NCBI RefSeq assembly: GCF_001027745.1
Contig: NZ_LECU01000001.1
Location: 496,001-560,000 of the forward strand
Length of the DNA stretch: 64,000 bases
From: Pedobacter sp. BMA
GTDB lineage: Bacteria; Bacteroidota; Bacteroidia; Sphingobacteriales; Sphingobacteriaceae
Direction of reading: 5' to 3'
Within the stretch, counting starts at the first letter, position 1; every line of letters begins with the position of its first letter. Position numbers and translations under genes: made by a program. Below are positions 44,121-53,696 of this stretch, piece after piece. The notes beneath the pieces were generated by a model. The model saw only the letters and a program-made list of their open reading frames with translations, was not told the origin of the DNA and searched no databases.

Positions 44121-45330
44121 TTCTTTTTTGTTATTGATGCTGCTCTTCACCATTACGAAAGCACAAACAAATAAATTTAAATTCAGGCGAAATATAACTG
44201 GCGTTAATGCAAACTGGCATAAGTTAAAACTGCCGGAAAGATTGTATAAAAATGTCGGTTTAGGCTTTGATGATTTACGAATCTTCGGCATAAATGGTAA
44301 AGACACATTGGAAGTACCATACCTTTTGAAACAAAAGGATGACCTGATCAGCAGCCAGGATGTTCCGTTCAAACAAATCAATCAGAGCACTAATACGGAG
44401 GGCTACTTCTATACTTTCCATTCGCCACAAGCCAACACCATTAATCAGATTACCTTAAACTTCAAGGATCAGAATTTCGACTGGCATGTAAAACTCGAAG
44501 GAAGTAATGATAATAAGGAATGGTTTACTATACTGAATAACTACCGCATCCTGTCAATCAAAAATAGCAGCACCGATTATCATTTCACTAAACTGGACTT
44601 TGCAGACTCGAAATATCAGTATTATAGAATTGCCCTGAAAAGTCAGGTTCAGCCTGAACTGTTATCGGCTAAAATTTCTAAAAGCGATACCATCAAAGGA
44701 ACTTCTCAGGAGGTAAAGTATAAAAAATTTAACATACAGAATGATGCGGTTCAAAAGGTAACAATTATTGATATTCCCCTGGAAAACACAGTGCCGGTTT
44801 CATTTTTAAAATTGAAAGCAATGAATAGTTTCGATTTCTACCGACCCCTGAAAATCGAATGTGTAACAGATAGTTTCAAAACCGATAACGGTATTCGCTA
44901 TAATTATGCAGAACTCTACCAGGGAACCTTCAGCTCATTTGAAAAACCGGAATACCATTTTTTAAACACCATCACTTCAGGATTAAGAATTACCATTCAG
45001 AATAATGACAACCAACCCCTGCGCTTAGGTGACTTGGAATTAAAAGGTAATATTTACGAAATTATTGCCCGCTTCGATAATCCTGCACTATCCTATTCAC
45101 TATATTATGGAAATGAGAAAAGCACCCCGCCGAGCTATGAAATAGAAAAATTTCAAAGCAAAATCCCGCCAGATTTAACTTCCGCAATAATTGGAGATGA
45201 AGAGAAAAATCCGGCATATTCCGTAAACACAACTAAACCATTATTTGAAAACAAAGCTTGGCTATGGATAGTAATGGCCATAATTATTGCACTATTAGGT
45301 TGGTTTTCATTCAGAATGTTGAAAAATTAA
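44101..45330 (+). CDS. DUF3999 protein, exported
   Basis: 409 residues from ATG 44101 (the codon before is also ATG, 44098). Signal peptide MLKLKINSFLLLMLLFTITKAQ. Extracytoplasmic beta-rich domain, with a galactose-binding-like region around 105-190 (LKLEGSNDNKEWFTI, YYRIALKS). One C-terminal membrane helix (LWIVMAIIIALLGWFSF). Overlaps DUF2339; the two probably form one envelope complex of unknown role. Confidence 0.85.
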   Translation: MLKLKINSFLLLMLLFTITKAQTNKFKFRRNITGVNANWHKLKLPERLYKNVGLGFDDLRIFGINGKDTLEVPYLLKQKDDLISSQDVPFKQINQSTNTEGYFYTFHSPQANTINQITLNFKDQNFDWHVKLEGSNDNKEWFTILNNYRILSIKNSSTDYHFTKLDFADSKYQYYRIALKSQVQPELLSAKISKSDTIKGTSQEVKYKKFNIQNDAVQKVTIIDIPLENTVPVSFLKLKAMNSFDFYRPLKIECVTDSFKTDNGIRYNYAELYQGTFSSFEKPEYHFLNTITSGLRITIQNNDNQPLRLGDLELKGNIYEIIARFDNPALSYSLYYGNEKSTPPSYEIEKFQSKIPPDLTSAIIGDEEKNPAYSVNTTKPLFENKAWLWIVMAIIIALLGWFSFRMLKN

Positions 45331-45351
45331 AATACATGATTATATTTAGGT

Positions 45352-46308
45352 ATGAAAAGATTAACGATTCTATCCGCGTTAATCATCCCTCTGCTTCTTT
45401 GTACGTCCTGGGGATTCTTTGCGCACCAAAGGATCAATAACCTCGCGGTTTTCACGCTACCTGCTGAAATGGTTGGGTTCTTTAAAAGAAATATCAAATA
45501 CATTACTCAACATGCTGTAGACCCTGATAAACGTAGATATATCGATAGCCTCGAAGCACCAAGGCATTATCTCGACGTTGAGAATTACGAAAAAGAGATA
45601 GATAGCATTCCTGCGAAATTGAATGATGCCAAAACAAAATATGGGGAAGCACACCTGCAAAAGAATGGAACGCTGCCCTGGCAAATTCAGAGAACTTATT
45701 ATAATTTGGTCGCTGCCTTTAAAACAAGGGATTCAATTAAAATTCTAAAACACGCTGCAGACTTAGGGCATTACATCGGTGATGCTCATGTTCCACTTCA
45801 TACAACTAATAACCATAATGGCCAGTTAACCAACCAGGTCGGAATCCATGCCTTTTGGGAAAGCCGTTTACCCGAATTATTTTCCACGAATTATAGCTTC
45901 CTCGTAGGTAGAGCTCTTTACATTGAAAACCCATTGAAGGAGGCATGGAAAATAATAAAGCACACACACAGCTTAGTAGATACAGTATTGGCTTTCGAGG
46001 CACAGCTCTCAGCTTCATTTCCGTCAGATCAGAAATACAGTTTCAATGAAAGAAACAATACAGTTCTGAAACAATATTCATTTGCCTATTCAAAAAAATA
46101 CCACGAAATGATGGACAAGATGGTTGAAAAACAAATGCGGTCAGCAATCCTGGAAATCGGATCATATTGGTATTCGGCATGGGTAGATGCCGGACAACCT
46201 GAACTGAGAAACCTTATCAAAACCGAACCGGATCCGGAAGAGAAAAAGTCAGAATTAAACGCTGAAAAGAAATACCAGGATGGAAAACCAATTGGCCGGG
46301 AAATATAG
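45352..46308 (+). CDS. Zinc-dependent phospholipase C-like / S1-P1 nuclease-fold protein
   Basis: 318 residues. Signal peptide with the mature end at about Trp20 in SWGFFAHQRIN; in the family the free N-terminal Trp and this His bind zinc. Further ligands: GHYIGDAHVPLHTTNNH near 141-157 and HAFWE near 167. The highly charged tail (PDPEEKKSELNAEKKYQDGK) is not needed for catalysis. It may cleave phospholipids or nucleic acids outside the cytoplasm. The near-consensus TATATTTA lies three bases before the ATG. Confidence 0.82.
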   Translation: MKRLTILSALIIPLLLCTSWGFFAHQRINNLAVFTLPAEMVGFFKRNIKYITQHAVDPDKRRYIDSLEAPRHYLDVENYEKEIDSIPAKLNDAKTKYGEAHLQKNGTLPWQIQRTYYNLVAAFKTRDSIKILKHAADLGHYIGDAHVPLHTTNNHNGQLTNQVGIHAFWESRLPELFSTNYSFLVGRALYIENPLKEAWKIIKHTHSLVDTVLAFEAQLSASFPSDQKYSFNERNNTVLKQYSFAYSKKYHEMMDKMVEKQMRSAILEIGSYWYSAWVDAGQPELRNLIKTEPDPEEKKSELNAEKKYQDGKPIGREI

Positions 46309-46320
46309 CTACAAAAAAAA

Positions 46321-46336
46321 GCGGGAATAATCCCGC
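46321..46336. terminator. Bidirectional terminator
   Basis: GCGGGA, loop ATAA, TCCCGC (six GC-rich pairs), preceded by a run of eight A. It ends the minus-strand dedA strongly (T run on that strand) and the plus-strand gene less so. Confidence 0.88.
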
Positions 46337-46348
46337 CTCTATATTTTT

Positions 46349-47029
46349 CTACTTAGGCTCTTCGCCCTCAATAATTTTTTCGATTTTCTTTGGCTCCATA
46401 CGGCTTTTTATTGCCGCCCATATCGCTGGAACAAAAGTAACGACAGCAATTGTTAAAATAACAATCTCAAAATTGTTCTTAATAATAGGAATTTGTCCCA
46501 GTAAATAACCACCTACCAACAAGGCAAAAATCCAGGCTAAACCGCCAATAATATTATAGTAGGTAAAACGACTGAAAGGCATCTTCGCAATCCCCGCAAC
46601 AAACGGAGCTATGGTTCTGAAAATTGGTAAGAACCTGCTCAACATGATTGCCTTTCCACCATGCTTTTCAAAAAACTCATGAGACTGATGGTAGTACTTG
46701 AGCTTTAGTATTTTGTTATTCTCCTTGAAAACCCCTGAGCCTAGTACGGTTCCGAGTTTATAGTTCAAGGTATTCCCTGTAATGGCAGCAATAACTAAGA
46801 TAACCAGCATTAACCAGATGTTCAATCCGGTGTTTCCACCCGCAATAAGCGCACCTGCAGCAAAAAGCAAAGAATCACCAGGCAAAAAAGGTGTAACCAC
46901 AAAACCTGTTTCAGCGAAAATAATCAGGAACAAGATAAGGTACGTCCAGGTTTGGTAATCGCGAATAATCTCTGCTAAATGAACGTCTATATGGGCAATA
47001 AAATCCCAAAGTTGATGTAGTAATTCCAA
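46349..47029 (-). CDS. DedA family membrane protein
   Basis: 226 residues; the start is a TTG at 47029 (MELLHQLWDF). Motifs: FAETGFVVTPFLPGDSLLFAAGAL near 39-62 and KHGGKAIMLSRFLPIFRTIAPFVAGIAKMP near 118-148, the DedA/SNARE-associated pattern with the conserved Arg residues. Four to five membrane segments. The family supports undecaprenyl-phosphate or lipid flipping and proton-motive-force balance. Confidence 0.92.
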   Translation of the reverse strand: MELLHQLWDFIAHIDVHLAEIIRDYQTWTYLILFLIIFAETGFVVTPFLPGDSLLFAAGALIAGGNTGLNIWLMLVILVIAAITGNTLNYKLGTVLGSGVFKENNKILKLKYYHQSHEFFEKHGGKAIMLSRFLPIFRTIAPFVAGIAKMPFSRFTYYNIIGGLAWIFALLVGGYLLGQIPIIKNNFEIVILTIAVVTFVPAIWAAIKSRMEPKKIEKIIEGEEPK

Positions 47030-47045
47030 GTTATATGATTTTAGG

Positions 47046-47053
47046 CAAAAGTA
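47046..47053 (-). promoter_or_regulatory. Predicted -7 box (TACTTTTG) of dedA
   Basis: Exact TAnnTTTG on the minus strand, 16 bases before the TTG start at 47029. Confidence 0.45.
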
Positions 47054-47091
47054 GGGATATCAAATGATTTTATTTGTAATCTTTCAAACAA

Positions 47092-47802
47092 TTAATTGTT
47101 CGAAACCAGGCGCTCTTTCAACTTTCCATTTGCAGCACCTTCCAGAATAACGGTGTACACTTTGCCCAAAGCCAAACCCGAAAAACTAATCGAGTCAACC
47201 ACACCTGTCGAGTCTGCCAAATTAAATAACATAGTTGCCTGATTATTTTTAATATTCGTAAACTCGTAATACTGAGATTTTTTTCCTAATGTAAGCGCAC
47301 TGGTAAACGTTTTCGCTCTGTTCGTAATTTGTACTGCAGAACCCAATGTATACCCCATATTAATAAACATCACTTTAGCCATTGTTGCATTAGGCCTAAC
47401 GGTATCCTGATAAACAATCATCTTGGCTTTTCTGCCGGAAGATGCGTCGACCTTAGTATAGTAAATGGAATAGTTTAAACCCAAGCCAAACTTGGTTGTA
47501 ATGGAAGTATCACTTGATCTTGCAGTAATACTGTTCCTCGCATCGATGATATACTCCTTATCAGCATCAACAACAAAATAAGATGAATTTGTAGCAGTAG
47601 CGAGTGCACTAACGCTCGTTAAGTCATTAAATAACCTGTTATTGAAATAAAAGTTCTTGGTCGTATCAGAAATTACAGTGTTGAAAATCCTCACTTTTGC
47701 ATCTCCGGTTAAGTTACCTTCGTTTTTAATACAGGAACTGGCCAGCAAAATCACAAAAAACAACAGAAAAATTTTTGAGAAGAGAAACCGCGGATTATTC
47801 AT
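47092..47802 (-). CDS. DUF4397 lipoprotein (second of a tandem pair)
   Basis: 236 residues from ATG 47802 (MNNPRFLFSKIF; an earlier in-frame start has no signal character). The lipobox gives LLASSC, then IKNEGNLTGDAKVRIFNTVI. The repeated beta structure (VRIFNTV..., VMFINMGYTLGSAVQ...) is of the DUF4397 type. Envelope location. Paralogue of the gene just upstream (47860-48528), from which it is strongly diverged. Confidence 0.8.
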   Translation of the reverse strand: MNNPRFLFSKIFLLFFVILLASSCIKNEGNLTGDAKVRIFNTVISDTTKNFYFNNRLFNDLTSVSALATATNSSYFVVDADKEYIIDARNSITARSSDTSITTKFGLGLNYSIYYTKVDASSGRKAKMIVYQDTVRPNATMAKVMFINMGYTLGSAVQITNRAKTFTSALTLGKKSQYYEFTNIKNNQATMLFNLADSTGVVDSISFSGLALGKVYTVILEGAANGKLKERLVSNN

Positions 47803-47859
47803 ATATGTAACTAAACAATTAAAACGTAAAGATAGCAGAAAGCATACCAATCTCTGAAA

Positions 47860-48528
47860 TTAATTATCGGCGATCACGTGGGCTTCTAAATTAGCAGCTG
47901 TTGTGCCACTAAACCAAATGGTGTAAATCTTGCCCGCGATAAAATTCGAATTATCTATCGTTTTGACATTTCCAGAACCCACAACTGTGTAACGAAGATT
48001 AATATCCGCGTCAATAGAAAAATAGTTAGAAGATTCTTTATAGGCTAATGCATTCACAAACTGTGTTCCCGCCTGTACACTCACATTGATCCCCGTAATA
48101 AAAGATGGCGTTAAACTAATCAGTTTCACCTTTGCTTTTCCGGTTTCCGTATTACTTAAATTATCCTCATAGCTTACAATCTCCCGGTTTCCTGCCCGGT
48201 CGCTGGTTAAAAACGTAGTATAAGTAATCGATGGGGTAAAGTTCATCGATGCTGTAGTTGGCCCGCTGGGAGAATTGGTGAAGGAGATGTTTCTCATGCC
48301 CGAAACAATTTTAACATAAGAACTCATTTCCCCAAAAGCAAGTGCTGTGGTGGTCAGCTTGGCATCATCAACATAAACATCCTGATTGGTTTCAGTCGAT
48401 ACCGCATTTACAACTTTCAGTTTAGCCTCTCCTCTTACCACAACATCAGGATCATGTTTTTTGCAGGAGGTTAATGCGGCTGTTAACAAAACGATTAAAA
48501 AGAGTGAGAGATTAGTAAAGATTTTCAT
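47860..48528 (-). CDS. DUF4397 lipoprotein (first of a tandem pair)
   Basis: 222 residues from ATG 48528. Signal MKIFTNLSLFLIVLLTAALTSCKKH, with the lipid Cys at 21. EAKLKVVNAVSTETNQDVYVDD and KAKVKLISLTPSFITGINVSV are the two repeats of the DUF4397 domain. It is likely surface- or periplasm-facing. Predicted box TATTTTTG is 21 bases upstream; 57 bases separate it from its paralogue. Confidence 0.8.
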   Translation of the reverse strand: MKIFTNLSLFLIVLLTAALTSCKKHDPDVVVRGEAKLKVVNAVSTETNQDVYVDDAKLTTTALAFGEMSSYVKIVSGMRNISFTNSPSGPTTASMNFTPSITYTTFLTSDRAGNREIVSYEDNLSNTETGKAKVKLISLTPSFITGINVSVQAGTQFVNALAYKESSNYFSIDADINLRYTVVGSGNVKTIDNSNFIAGKIYTIWFSGTTAANLEAHVIADN

Positions 48529-48549
48529 ACGAGCTGATTTGGTTATAAA

Positions 48550-48557
48550 CAAAAATA
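48550..48557 (-). promoter_or_regulatory. Predicted -7 box (TATTTTTG) of the DUF4397 pair
   Basis: Exact TAnnTTTG on the minus strand, 21 bases before the ATG at 48528. A TTTTTG lies too close upstream to be its -33 element. Confidence 0.4.
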
Positions 48558-48607
48558 GCCTGGTCAAAAACCAAGCCATTTTATGTTAAAACTAAAATAT
48601 CAGTTGG

Positions 48608-49732
48608 TTAATAGCTGTTATTTAACATAACGGGCATCACCAACATCAACACATCCTCATTTTCATCATTTGTTTGAGGAATTAAAAGTCCTGCTCTGTT
48701 TGGTGTTGAAAGCTCCAATGTAACTTCGTCACCACTTAAATTATTTAGCATTTCGATAATGAAACGTGCGTTAAAGCCAATTTCAAGATCTTCACCATCA
48801 TATTGACAGCTTAAACGTTCATGTGCCTCATTAGCAAAATCTAAATCCTCAGAGGAGATATTTAACTCACTGCCGCTGATCTTTAATCTTACCTGGTGTG
48901 TAGTTTTGTTAGCAAAAATCACAACCCGACGAAGTGTGTTTAAAAACAGACTCCTGTCAATGATCAGTTTGTTTGGATTGTTTTGAGGGATTACTGCCTC
49001 ATAATCAGGATAGCGCTCGTCTATTAAACGACACACCAGATTAATATTTTCAAACTTAAAAAAAGCACTTGTTGCGTTATAATCTACTGATACATTGATA
49101 TCTGTAGATGGAAGCGCACCTTTTAAAAGCGTCAATGCTTTTTTAGGTAAAATAAATGAAGCTGCTTTGTCTGCCTTGCTATCCATACGGCGGTAGCGCA
49201 CTAATTTATGTGCATCTGTAGCTACAAAAGTAATGTGCTGTGGAGATAACTGGCAAAATACACCAGTCATGGCCGGACGCAGTTCATCATTACTAACTGC
49301 AAATATGGTTTTAGTAATAGCCTCTGTTAAAACTGATGCCGGCAAATTAACAGATGAAGCATTCTCTACAACCGGAATCTTTGGAAAATCATCACCATTT
49401 TCACCACTTAATTTGTATTTTCCATCACCGGCACTGATCTCAATCGCAAATGTTGTATCATCAATATTAAAAGCAATCGGTTGATCTGGAAGGGTTTTAA
49501 GCGTATCTAATAAAATTTTAGATGGAACTGCTACTTTACCCTCCTCTTTCGATTCTACAGGCAAAGCAGTGGTCATACTCGTTTGCAAATCAGTAGCAGA
49601 GATCGTTAAGTTTCCGTCTTTAATTTCGAAAAGAAAATTTTCCAGTATAGGCAAAACCGTACTGCTGCTCGAGGCACCATTTACAGTTTGTAAATGTTTT
49701 AATAAAGTTGATGTGGATACAATAAATCTCAT
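48608..49732 (-). CDS. dnaN: DNA polymerase III beta sliding clamp DnaN
   Basis: 374 residues (E. coli 366), three clamp domains. MRFIVSTSTLLKHLQTVNGA at the start, FVATDAHKLVRYR near 175 and the C-terminal VLMLVMPVMLN, the usual MPMR-like end. It gives processivity to the replicase. It follows gldG on the same strand, a gene order kept in many Bacteroidota, and is not beside dnaA. Confidence 0.97.
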   Translation of the reverse strand: MRFIVSTSTLLKHLQTVNGASSSSTVLPILENFLFEIKDGNLTISATDLQTSMTTALPVESKEEGKVAVPSKILLDTLKTLPDQPIAFNIDDTTFAIEISAGDGKYKLSGENGDDFPKIPVVENASSVNLPASVLTEAITKTIFAVSNDELRPAMTGVFCQLSPQHITFVATDAHKLVRYRRMDSKADKAASFILPKKALTLLKGALPSTDINVSVDYNATSAFFKFENINLVCRLIDERYPDYEAVIPQNNPNKLIIDRSLFLNTLRRVVIFANKTTHQVRLKISGSELNISSEDLDFANEAHERLSCQYDGEDLEIGFNARFIIEMLNNLSGDEVTLELSTPNRAGLLIPQTNDENEDVLMLVMPVMLNNSY

Positions 49733-49751
49733 GATATCTTTTAGTCTTCTT

Positions 49752-49759
49752 CAAAAATA
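49752..49759 (-). promoter_or_regulatory. Predicted -7 box (TATTTTTG) of dnaN
   Basis: Exact TAnnTTTG on the minus strand, 19 bases before the ATG at 49732 and close to the gldG stop, so dnaN may have its own promoter. Confidence 0.45.
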
Positions 49760-49765
49760 TAAAAA

Positions 49766-51454
49766 TTATTTAGCGTACTTGTATTTACGATAATAATGTT
49801 GAAAAATCGCGAACAATATTAACAATAACAGTGGAACTGCTATATTTACGATCTGCCATTTGGTTTTTTCGAGCTGTATTTTTGCCTTATCCAATAACCT
49901 GATCTTAACCTCCTTGTTTCTTAAATCTATTAAATTACCCTCATCCGTGAAATAATCAACAATATTTAACAAAAGCGCTTTATTTCCGAATGTACGTTGA
50001 GTATACCGGTCAAAGCCAAGTGGAAATGGCGCACCATCCTTTTCCGAAACCTGATTTTTAAACACGTCTCCATCGCCAATAACAATCATTTTTGCTGGCT
50101 TACTCCTTCCGGCAAGAGTATAGGGCTTAGCAATGCCAGCGGGTAGCGGCCTGCCTGCAAACACCGAAGGAAAACTCCCCTCAAGCAATATAGCTGCATT
50201 TTGTGGAGCACCTTGAAAATTTCGGGGATCCAGTTGATCGCCAACCATTTGCAAGCTAAACAATTTTGGGGTACTAAATACCTTATTGAACGACGAAGTT
50301 GTCAAGATATATGACTTGGATACGCCTGTCACTCCAATAGTATCTACAGTGCTGGGAAATTCCGACTTAATCCCATCCAGTTTTTTCACTACACTGTGCA
50401 CAGTATCTGCCAGTAGTATGGGATAATATATCCATGGAACCAGCTGCATTTGATTCTGCCCGCCTACAACCCCTGTCGATATCGGAATCTCAGCGGCATT
50501 AGCCGGATCCGCAATGACGTTATAATTAACCCTCGCTCCATACATAAACAGCATGTCATCCAGGTTTAAGTTCTTATTTGTTGCCAGTTGGCCGCCGCTT
50601 CTCCTCAAACTGTCAAGCTCAGCGGTGACCTGATCTATGCTCCAAAGTACACTTCCACCATTCATCACAAAATAGTTGATCTTATACTTCTCTGTCTCTG
50701 TAAACGCCTTTTTCGGCTTCGAAATAACAAGCATGCTCAGCTTATCCAAACCGGCCTGGTCGATAGTGCTCAGGTCTACCCTGCCAACCTCATAGCTGGC
50801 CGATAGCGTATGAATGGCATCAGCCAGTTGTAAATCGCTTAACTCGCCGTTCGACTCCGAAAATCCAACACGCGGACTCTTACCCGATAATACTTTTTTT
50901 AAACCTGAGGTAAAAACATATTCCAGGTTTTCAATGGCCCGGTTGATATTATCCTCATAACTGCCTCTGGTATCCAGATTCTGAAAAAGTTTTATTGGAA
51001 ATTCGTTCCCGTTACCTTCTACCATAGCCATTGGAAATACAAGCTTTTGTGTTAAGCCCGAGGCCGTTTTAACACTTAAATTGGTAGCTTCAATCCCGCG
51101 CTCGTAAAGGTTATTGATAACTGTATCCTGTTCTGTCTGATTCAATCCCGCAAGCGGATCAACAAAAACAATCTTAAAATCAGTTTTCGAATAAGCGCTA
51201 TAATCAGATAAAATATCGTTAACTGCTACTCGCAGACGCTTAAAAGCAGGCGGAAGTTCTCCATCCAGATATACGGTAACCACAACTGCTTGCTGATTGT
51301 CCTCAAGAATATTTTTGGTTTTATCACTTAATGAAAAACGCTTATCTGCCGTAAAATCAAAACGATAAAAAAAATACTGGCTTATAATATTCAGAACGAA
51401 AATTCCAGCCAACAAAATAAAAAAACCTACCCATTTATTTCTAGTCGCCATCAT
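49766..51454 (-). CDS. gldG: Gliding-motility ABC transporter substrate-binding protein GldG
   Basis: 562 residues from ATG 51454, which overlaps the gldF stop as ATGA. One N-terminal membrane helix (WVGFFILLAGIFVLNIISQY) and one C-terminal (IVNIAVPLLLLILFAIFQHYY) enclose a large extracytoplasmic domain with SLSDKTKNILEDNQQAVVVTVYLDG, typical of the GldG/Mla-like ABC accessory family. With GldF and GldA it forms the transporter linked to gliding in Flavobacterium johnsoniae. Confidence 0.92.
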   Translation of the reverse strand: MMATRNKWVGFFILLAGIFVLNIISQYFFYRFDFTADKRFSLSDKTKNILEDNQQAVVVTVYLDGELPPAFKRLRVAVNDILSDYSAYSKTDFKIVFVDPLAGLNQTEQDTVINNLYERGIEATNLSVKTASGLTQKLVFPMAMVEGNGNEFPIKLFQNLDTRGSYEDNINRAIENLEYVFTSGLKKVLSGKSPRVGFSESNGELSDLQLADAIHTLSASYEVGRVDLSTIDQAGLDKLSMLVISKPKKAFTETEKYKINYFVMNGGSVLWSIDQVTAELDSLRRSGGQLATNKNLNLDDMLFMYGARVNYNVIADPANAAEIPISTGVVGGQNQMQLVPWIYYPILLADTVHSVVKKLDGIKSEFPSTVDTIGVTGVSKSYILTTSSFNKVFSTPKLFSLQMVGDQLDPRNFQGAPQNAAILLEGSFPSVFAGRPLPAGIAKPYTLAGRSKPAKMIVIGDGDVFKNQVSEKDGAPFPLGFDRYTQRTFGNKALLLNIVDYFTDEGNLIDLRNKEVKIRLLDKAKIQLEKTKWQIVNIAVPLLLLILFAIFQHYYRKYKYAK

Positions 51455-52176
51455 TTCTTACCTCCGATAATTAAGCTGGTTAACAACAGAAACAGAAATG
51501 AAAAAGTAATGAAATACATTAAATCTCTGGTGTCTAGCACGCCTCTGCTAATCGCTGTATAGTGCTGGTTGATACCCAGATTGACAATCAATGATTCTAT
51601 CGATTGAAAGCCCGTGATTTGACTGGAATAATCGAATCCCAAAAATGCAAAAGCACATAACCCTGCGCAAATTACAAAAGCAATAACCTGATTTTTGGTG
51701 ATTGAGGAAGCAAATATCCCGATAGCAGTGAAAGAAGCGCCCAGTAGAAATAAACCAATGTAAGAGCCAATAACCGCCCCCGAATCAATATTACCCTCCG
51801 GAAAACCAAGTTTCGAAATTGAATAGTAATACACCAGTGTGGGTATCAGTGCAAATAAAACTAATACCAGGCTCGCGAAATATTTTGCAAAAACGATTTG
51901 CCATACTGTAACTGGCCGGGTAATTAAAAGCTCAAAGGTTCCTTCCCGTTTTTCCTCAGCAAATGAGCGCATGGTAATCGCCGGAATTAAAAACATAAAT
52001 AAATAAGGAACCAGACTAAAAAAACCACTCAGTTCAGCATAACCATAATCCAGAATGGATGTATCGGGAAAAACCCAAAGCAATAATCCGGAAACCAGAA
52101 GAAAAATGCCAATGGTGATATAAGCAACCATTGAACTTAAAAAACTAAAGAATTCGCGTTTAAAAACTGCGTACAT
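51451..52176 (-). CDS. gldF: Gliding-motility ABC transporter permease GldF
   Basis: 241 residues, six membrane segments. MYAVFKREFFSFLSSMVAY is the usual ABC-2 permease start, and MRSFAEEKREGTFELLITRPVTVWQIVFAKY near 68-98 is the GldF coupling region. Overlaps gldG by four bases. The ATPase gldA is a little upstream, separated by a barrel gene. Confidence 0.93.
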   Translation of the reverse strand: MYAVFKREFFSFLSSMVAYITIGIFLLVSGLLLWVFPDTSILDYGYAELSGFFSLVPYLFMFLIPAITMRSFAEEKREGTFELLITRPVTVWQIVFAKYFASLVLVLFALIPTLVYYYSISKLGFPEGNIDSGAVIGSYIGLFLLGASFTAIGIFASSITKNQVIAFVICAGLCAFAFLGFDYSSQITGFQSIESLIVNLGINQHYTAISRGVLDTRDLMYFITFSFLFLLLTSLIIGGKK

Positions 52177-52253
52177 GGGCTATTGAAACGTCGAAGTTAA
52201 CTAAATAATAATTCAATTATGAAATAATGCAATCCCTAATTAATTCCAGACAA

Positions 52254-52925
52254 TCATAATGCGTAACCCAAACCAGCTGAGAAAACAAGATTCCGAGCGT
52301 CAAGATAAGTATCACTGGAATTGGATATTTTAAATGCACTTGCACTGATACCGGAGTGAATGTTTATGCCGTTGCCAAATGTATACCCGGCAAGTGCATT
52401 TCCGCCCAGGTCAAACCGCTTGAAGTTTTTGGTTGAACCAAATTCAATAGCTTGCTTAGTTTGCGTAGCAATATTCGTATTACTGAAAGTGTATTTTGCC
52501 GTGCCAGAAAGTGCATAGGCAACGTAAGGCCCCAAACCCACAAAAAAACTGCCCGCTTTAAATGGAAAAACAAGAACAAGATTCGCAGGGAGTTCAAGAT
52601 AAGTCAGATTGATTATAGCTGATGAGGGTGAGTTTGGCAGATAACTGTAATAAGAAACCTTTGTACCTTTTCCCGAAACAGAAAATCCTGGTTGCACCGA
52701 TAGGTTTTTACCTACAGGTAAATTCACTGTTGCTCCAAAATAAAAAGAAGTATTGATATCACTTTCTTTAATGCCGCCACCATCGTAAGCGATCGCATCG
52801 TTAGAAGTATGTATATTGGGAAACGTTACCCCCGCCTTTACTCCAATCTTTAAAGGTTCCCGCTGCGCCATAGCACTAGCCGAAATGATGGAGAAAAAAA
52901 ACAATAAAAAGACTGTTCGCTTCAT
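52254..52925 (-). CDS. Outer membrane beta-barrel protein (PorT-like)
   Basis: 223 residues with a signal peptide ending at AMAQ (residue 20). The mature part has about eight amphipathic strands (IGVKAGVTFPNI, FYFGATVNLPVG, LSVQPGFSVSGKG, LELPANLVLVFPF, GSFFVGLGPYVAYAL, and so on). It ends in FSAGLGYAL, with an aromatic near the end, as is common for such barrels. It lies between gldA and gldF on the same strand, an unusual insertion in the ABC set. No function known. Confidence 0.8.
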   Translation of the reverse strand: MKRTVFLLFFFSIISASAMAQREPLKIGVKAGVTFPNIHTSNDAIAYDGGGIKESDINTSFYFGATVNLPVGKNLSVQPGFSVSGKGTKVSYYSYLPNSPSSAIINLTYLELPANLVLVFPFKAGSFFVGLGPYVAYALSGTAKYTFSNTNIATQTKQAIEFGSTKNFKRFDLGGNALAGYTFGNGINIHSGISASAFKISNSSDTYLDARNLVFSAGLGYAL

Positions 52926-52959
52926 CTATATGTCAATTTGCCGCTAAATATAAAAAATC

Positions 52960-53667
52960 CTAAGCTGTTAATTTCCTGAAAATATGCTCTAGTGAGTTAT
53001 CCCCATATGTTTTCTTTATCCCCTCAAGAGAATCGTTCGCAACGATTTTACCCTTGCTGATGATGATAATGTCATCACATATTGCTTCAACCTCCTGCAT
53101 AATATGCGTGGAGATAACTACAGTCTTATTTCTCCCAAGCTCCTTGATTAACGCCCGGATATCTACCAGTTGATTGGGATCTAACCCAGAAGTTGGCTCA
53201 TCCAGAATTAAAACTTCTGGATCATGGATAATGGCCTGAGCTATTCCCACCCGCTGTTTATACCCCTTAGATAACATCCCTATCTTTTTATGTTGCTCTG
53301 GAGTTAACCCTACCAGTTTGACGACTTCGTCAATCCGCTGCGATAGGTTTTTAAGTGCATAAGTTTCCCCAACAAAACTTAAAAACTCTTTCACATACAT
53401 TTCCATATAAAGCGGTGTATTTTCAGGGAGGTAACCAATGTGCTTTTTAGCTTCTATAGCATGGGTGAAAATGTTATAACCCGAAATCGTTGCATTACCC
53501 GAGGTGGGCTCCAGATAACCCGTAAGCATCCTCATGGTTGTTGATTTTCCTGCACCGTTCGGACCAAGAAAACCCAAAATACGCCCGGGTTTTGCATCAA
53601 AACTAATTGAATCGACCGCTTTCTGTTTGTCGTAATGTTTGCTAAGTTTCTCGACTGAAATACTCAT
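52960..53667 (-). CDS. gldA: Gliding-motility ABC transporter ATPase GldA
   Basis: 235 residues. Walker A GFLGPNGAGKSTTM near 33-46, Q-loop IGYLPENTPLY near 78, signature LSKGYKQRVGIAQAI near 129, Walker B VLILDEPTSGLDP near 152, and His in ISTHIMQE. The ENTPLY after the Q-loop is typical of GldA. It drives the GldFG permease. ABC-2-type drug exporters look alike; the neighbours decide. Confidence 0.9.
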   Translation of the reverse strand: MSISVEKLSKHYDKQKAVDSISFDAKPGRILGFLGPNGAGKSTTMRMLTGYLEPTSGNATISGYNIFTHAIEAKKHIGYLPENTPLYMEMYVKEFLSFVGETYALKNLSQRIDEVVKLVGLTPEQHKKIGMLSKGYKQRVGIAQAIIHDPEVLILDEPTSGLDPNQLVDIRALIKELGRNKTVVISTHIMQEVEAICDDIIIISKGKIVANDSLEGIKKTYGDNSLEHIFRKLTA

Positions 53668-53696
53668 GTTGTTTAATTAGAAGTCAGTTGTCATCA

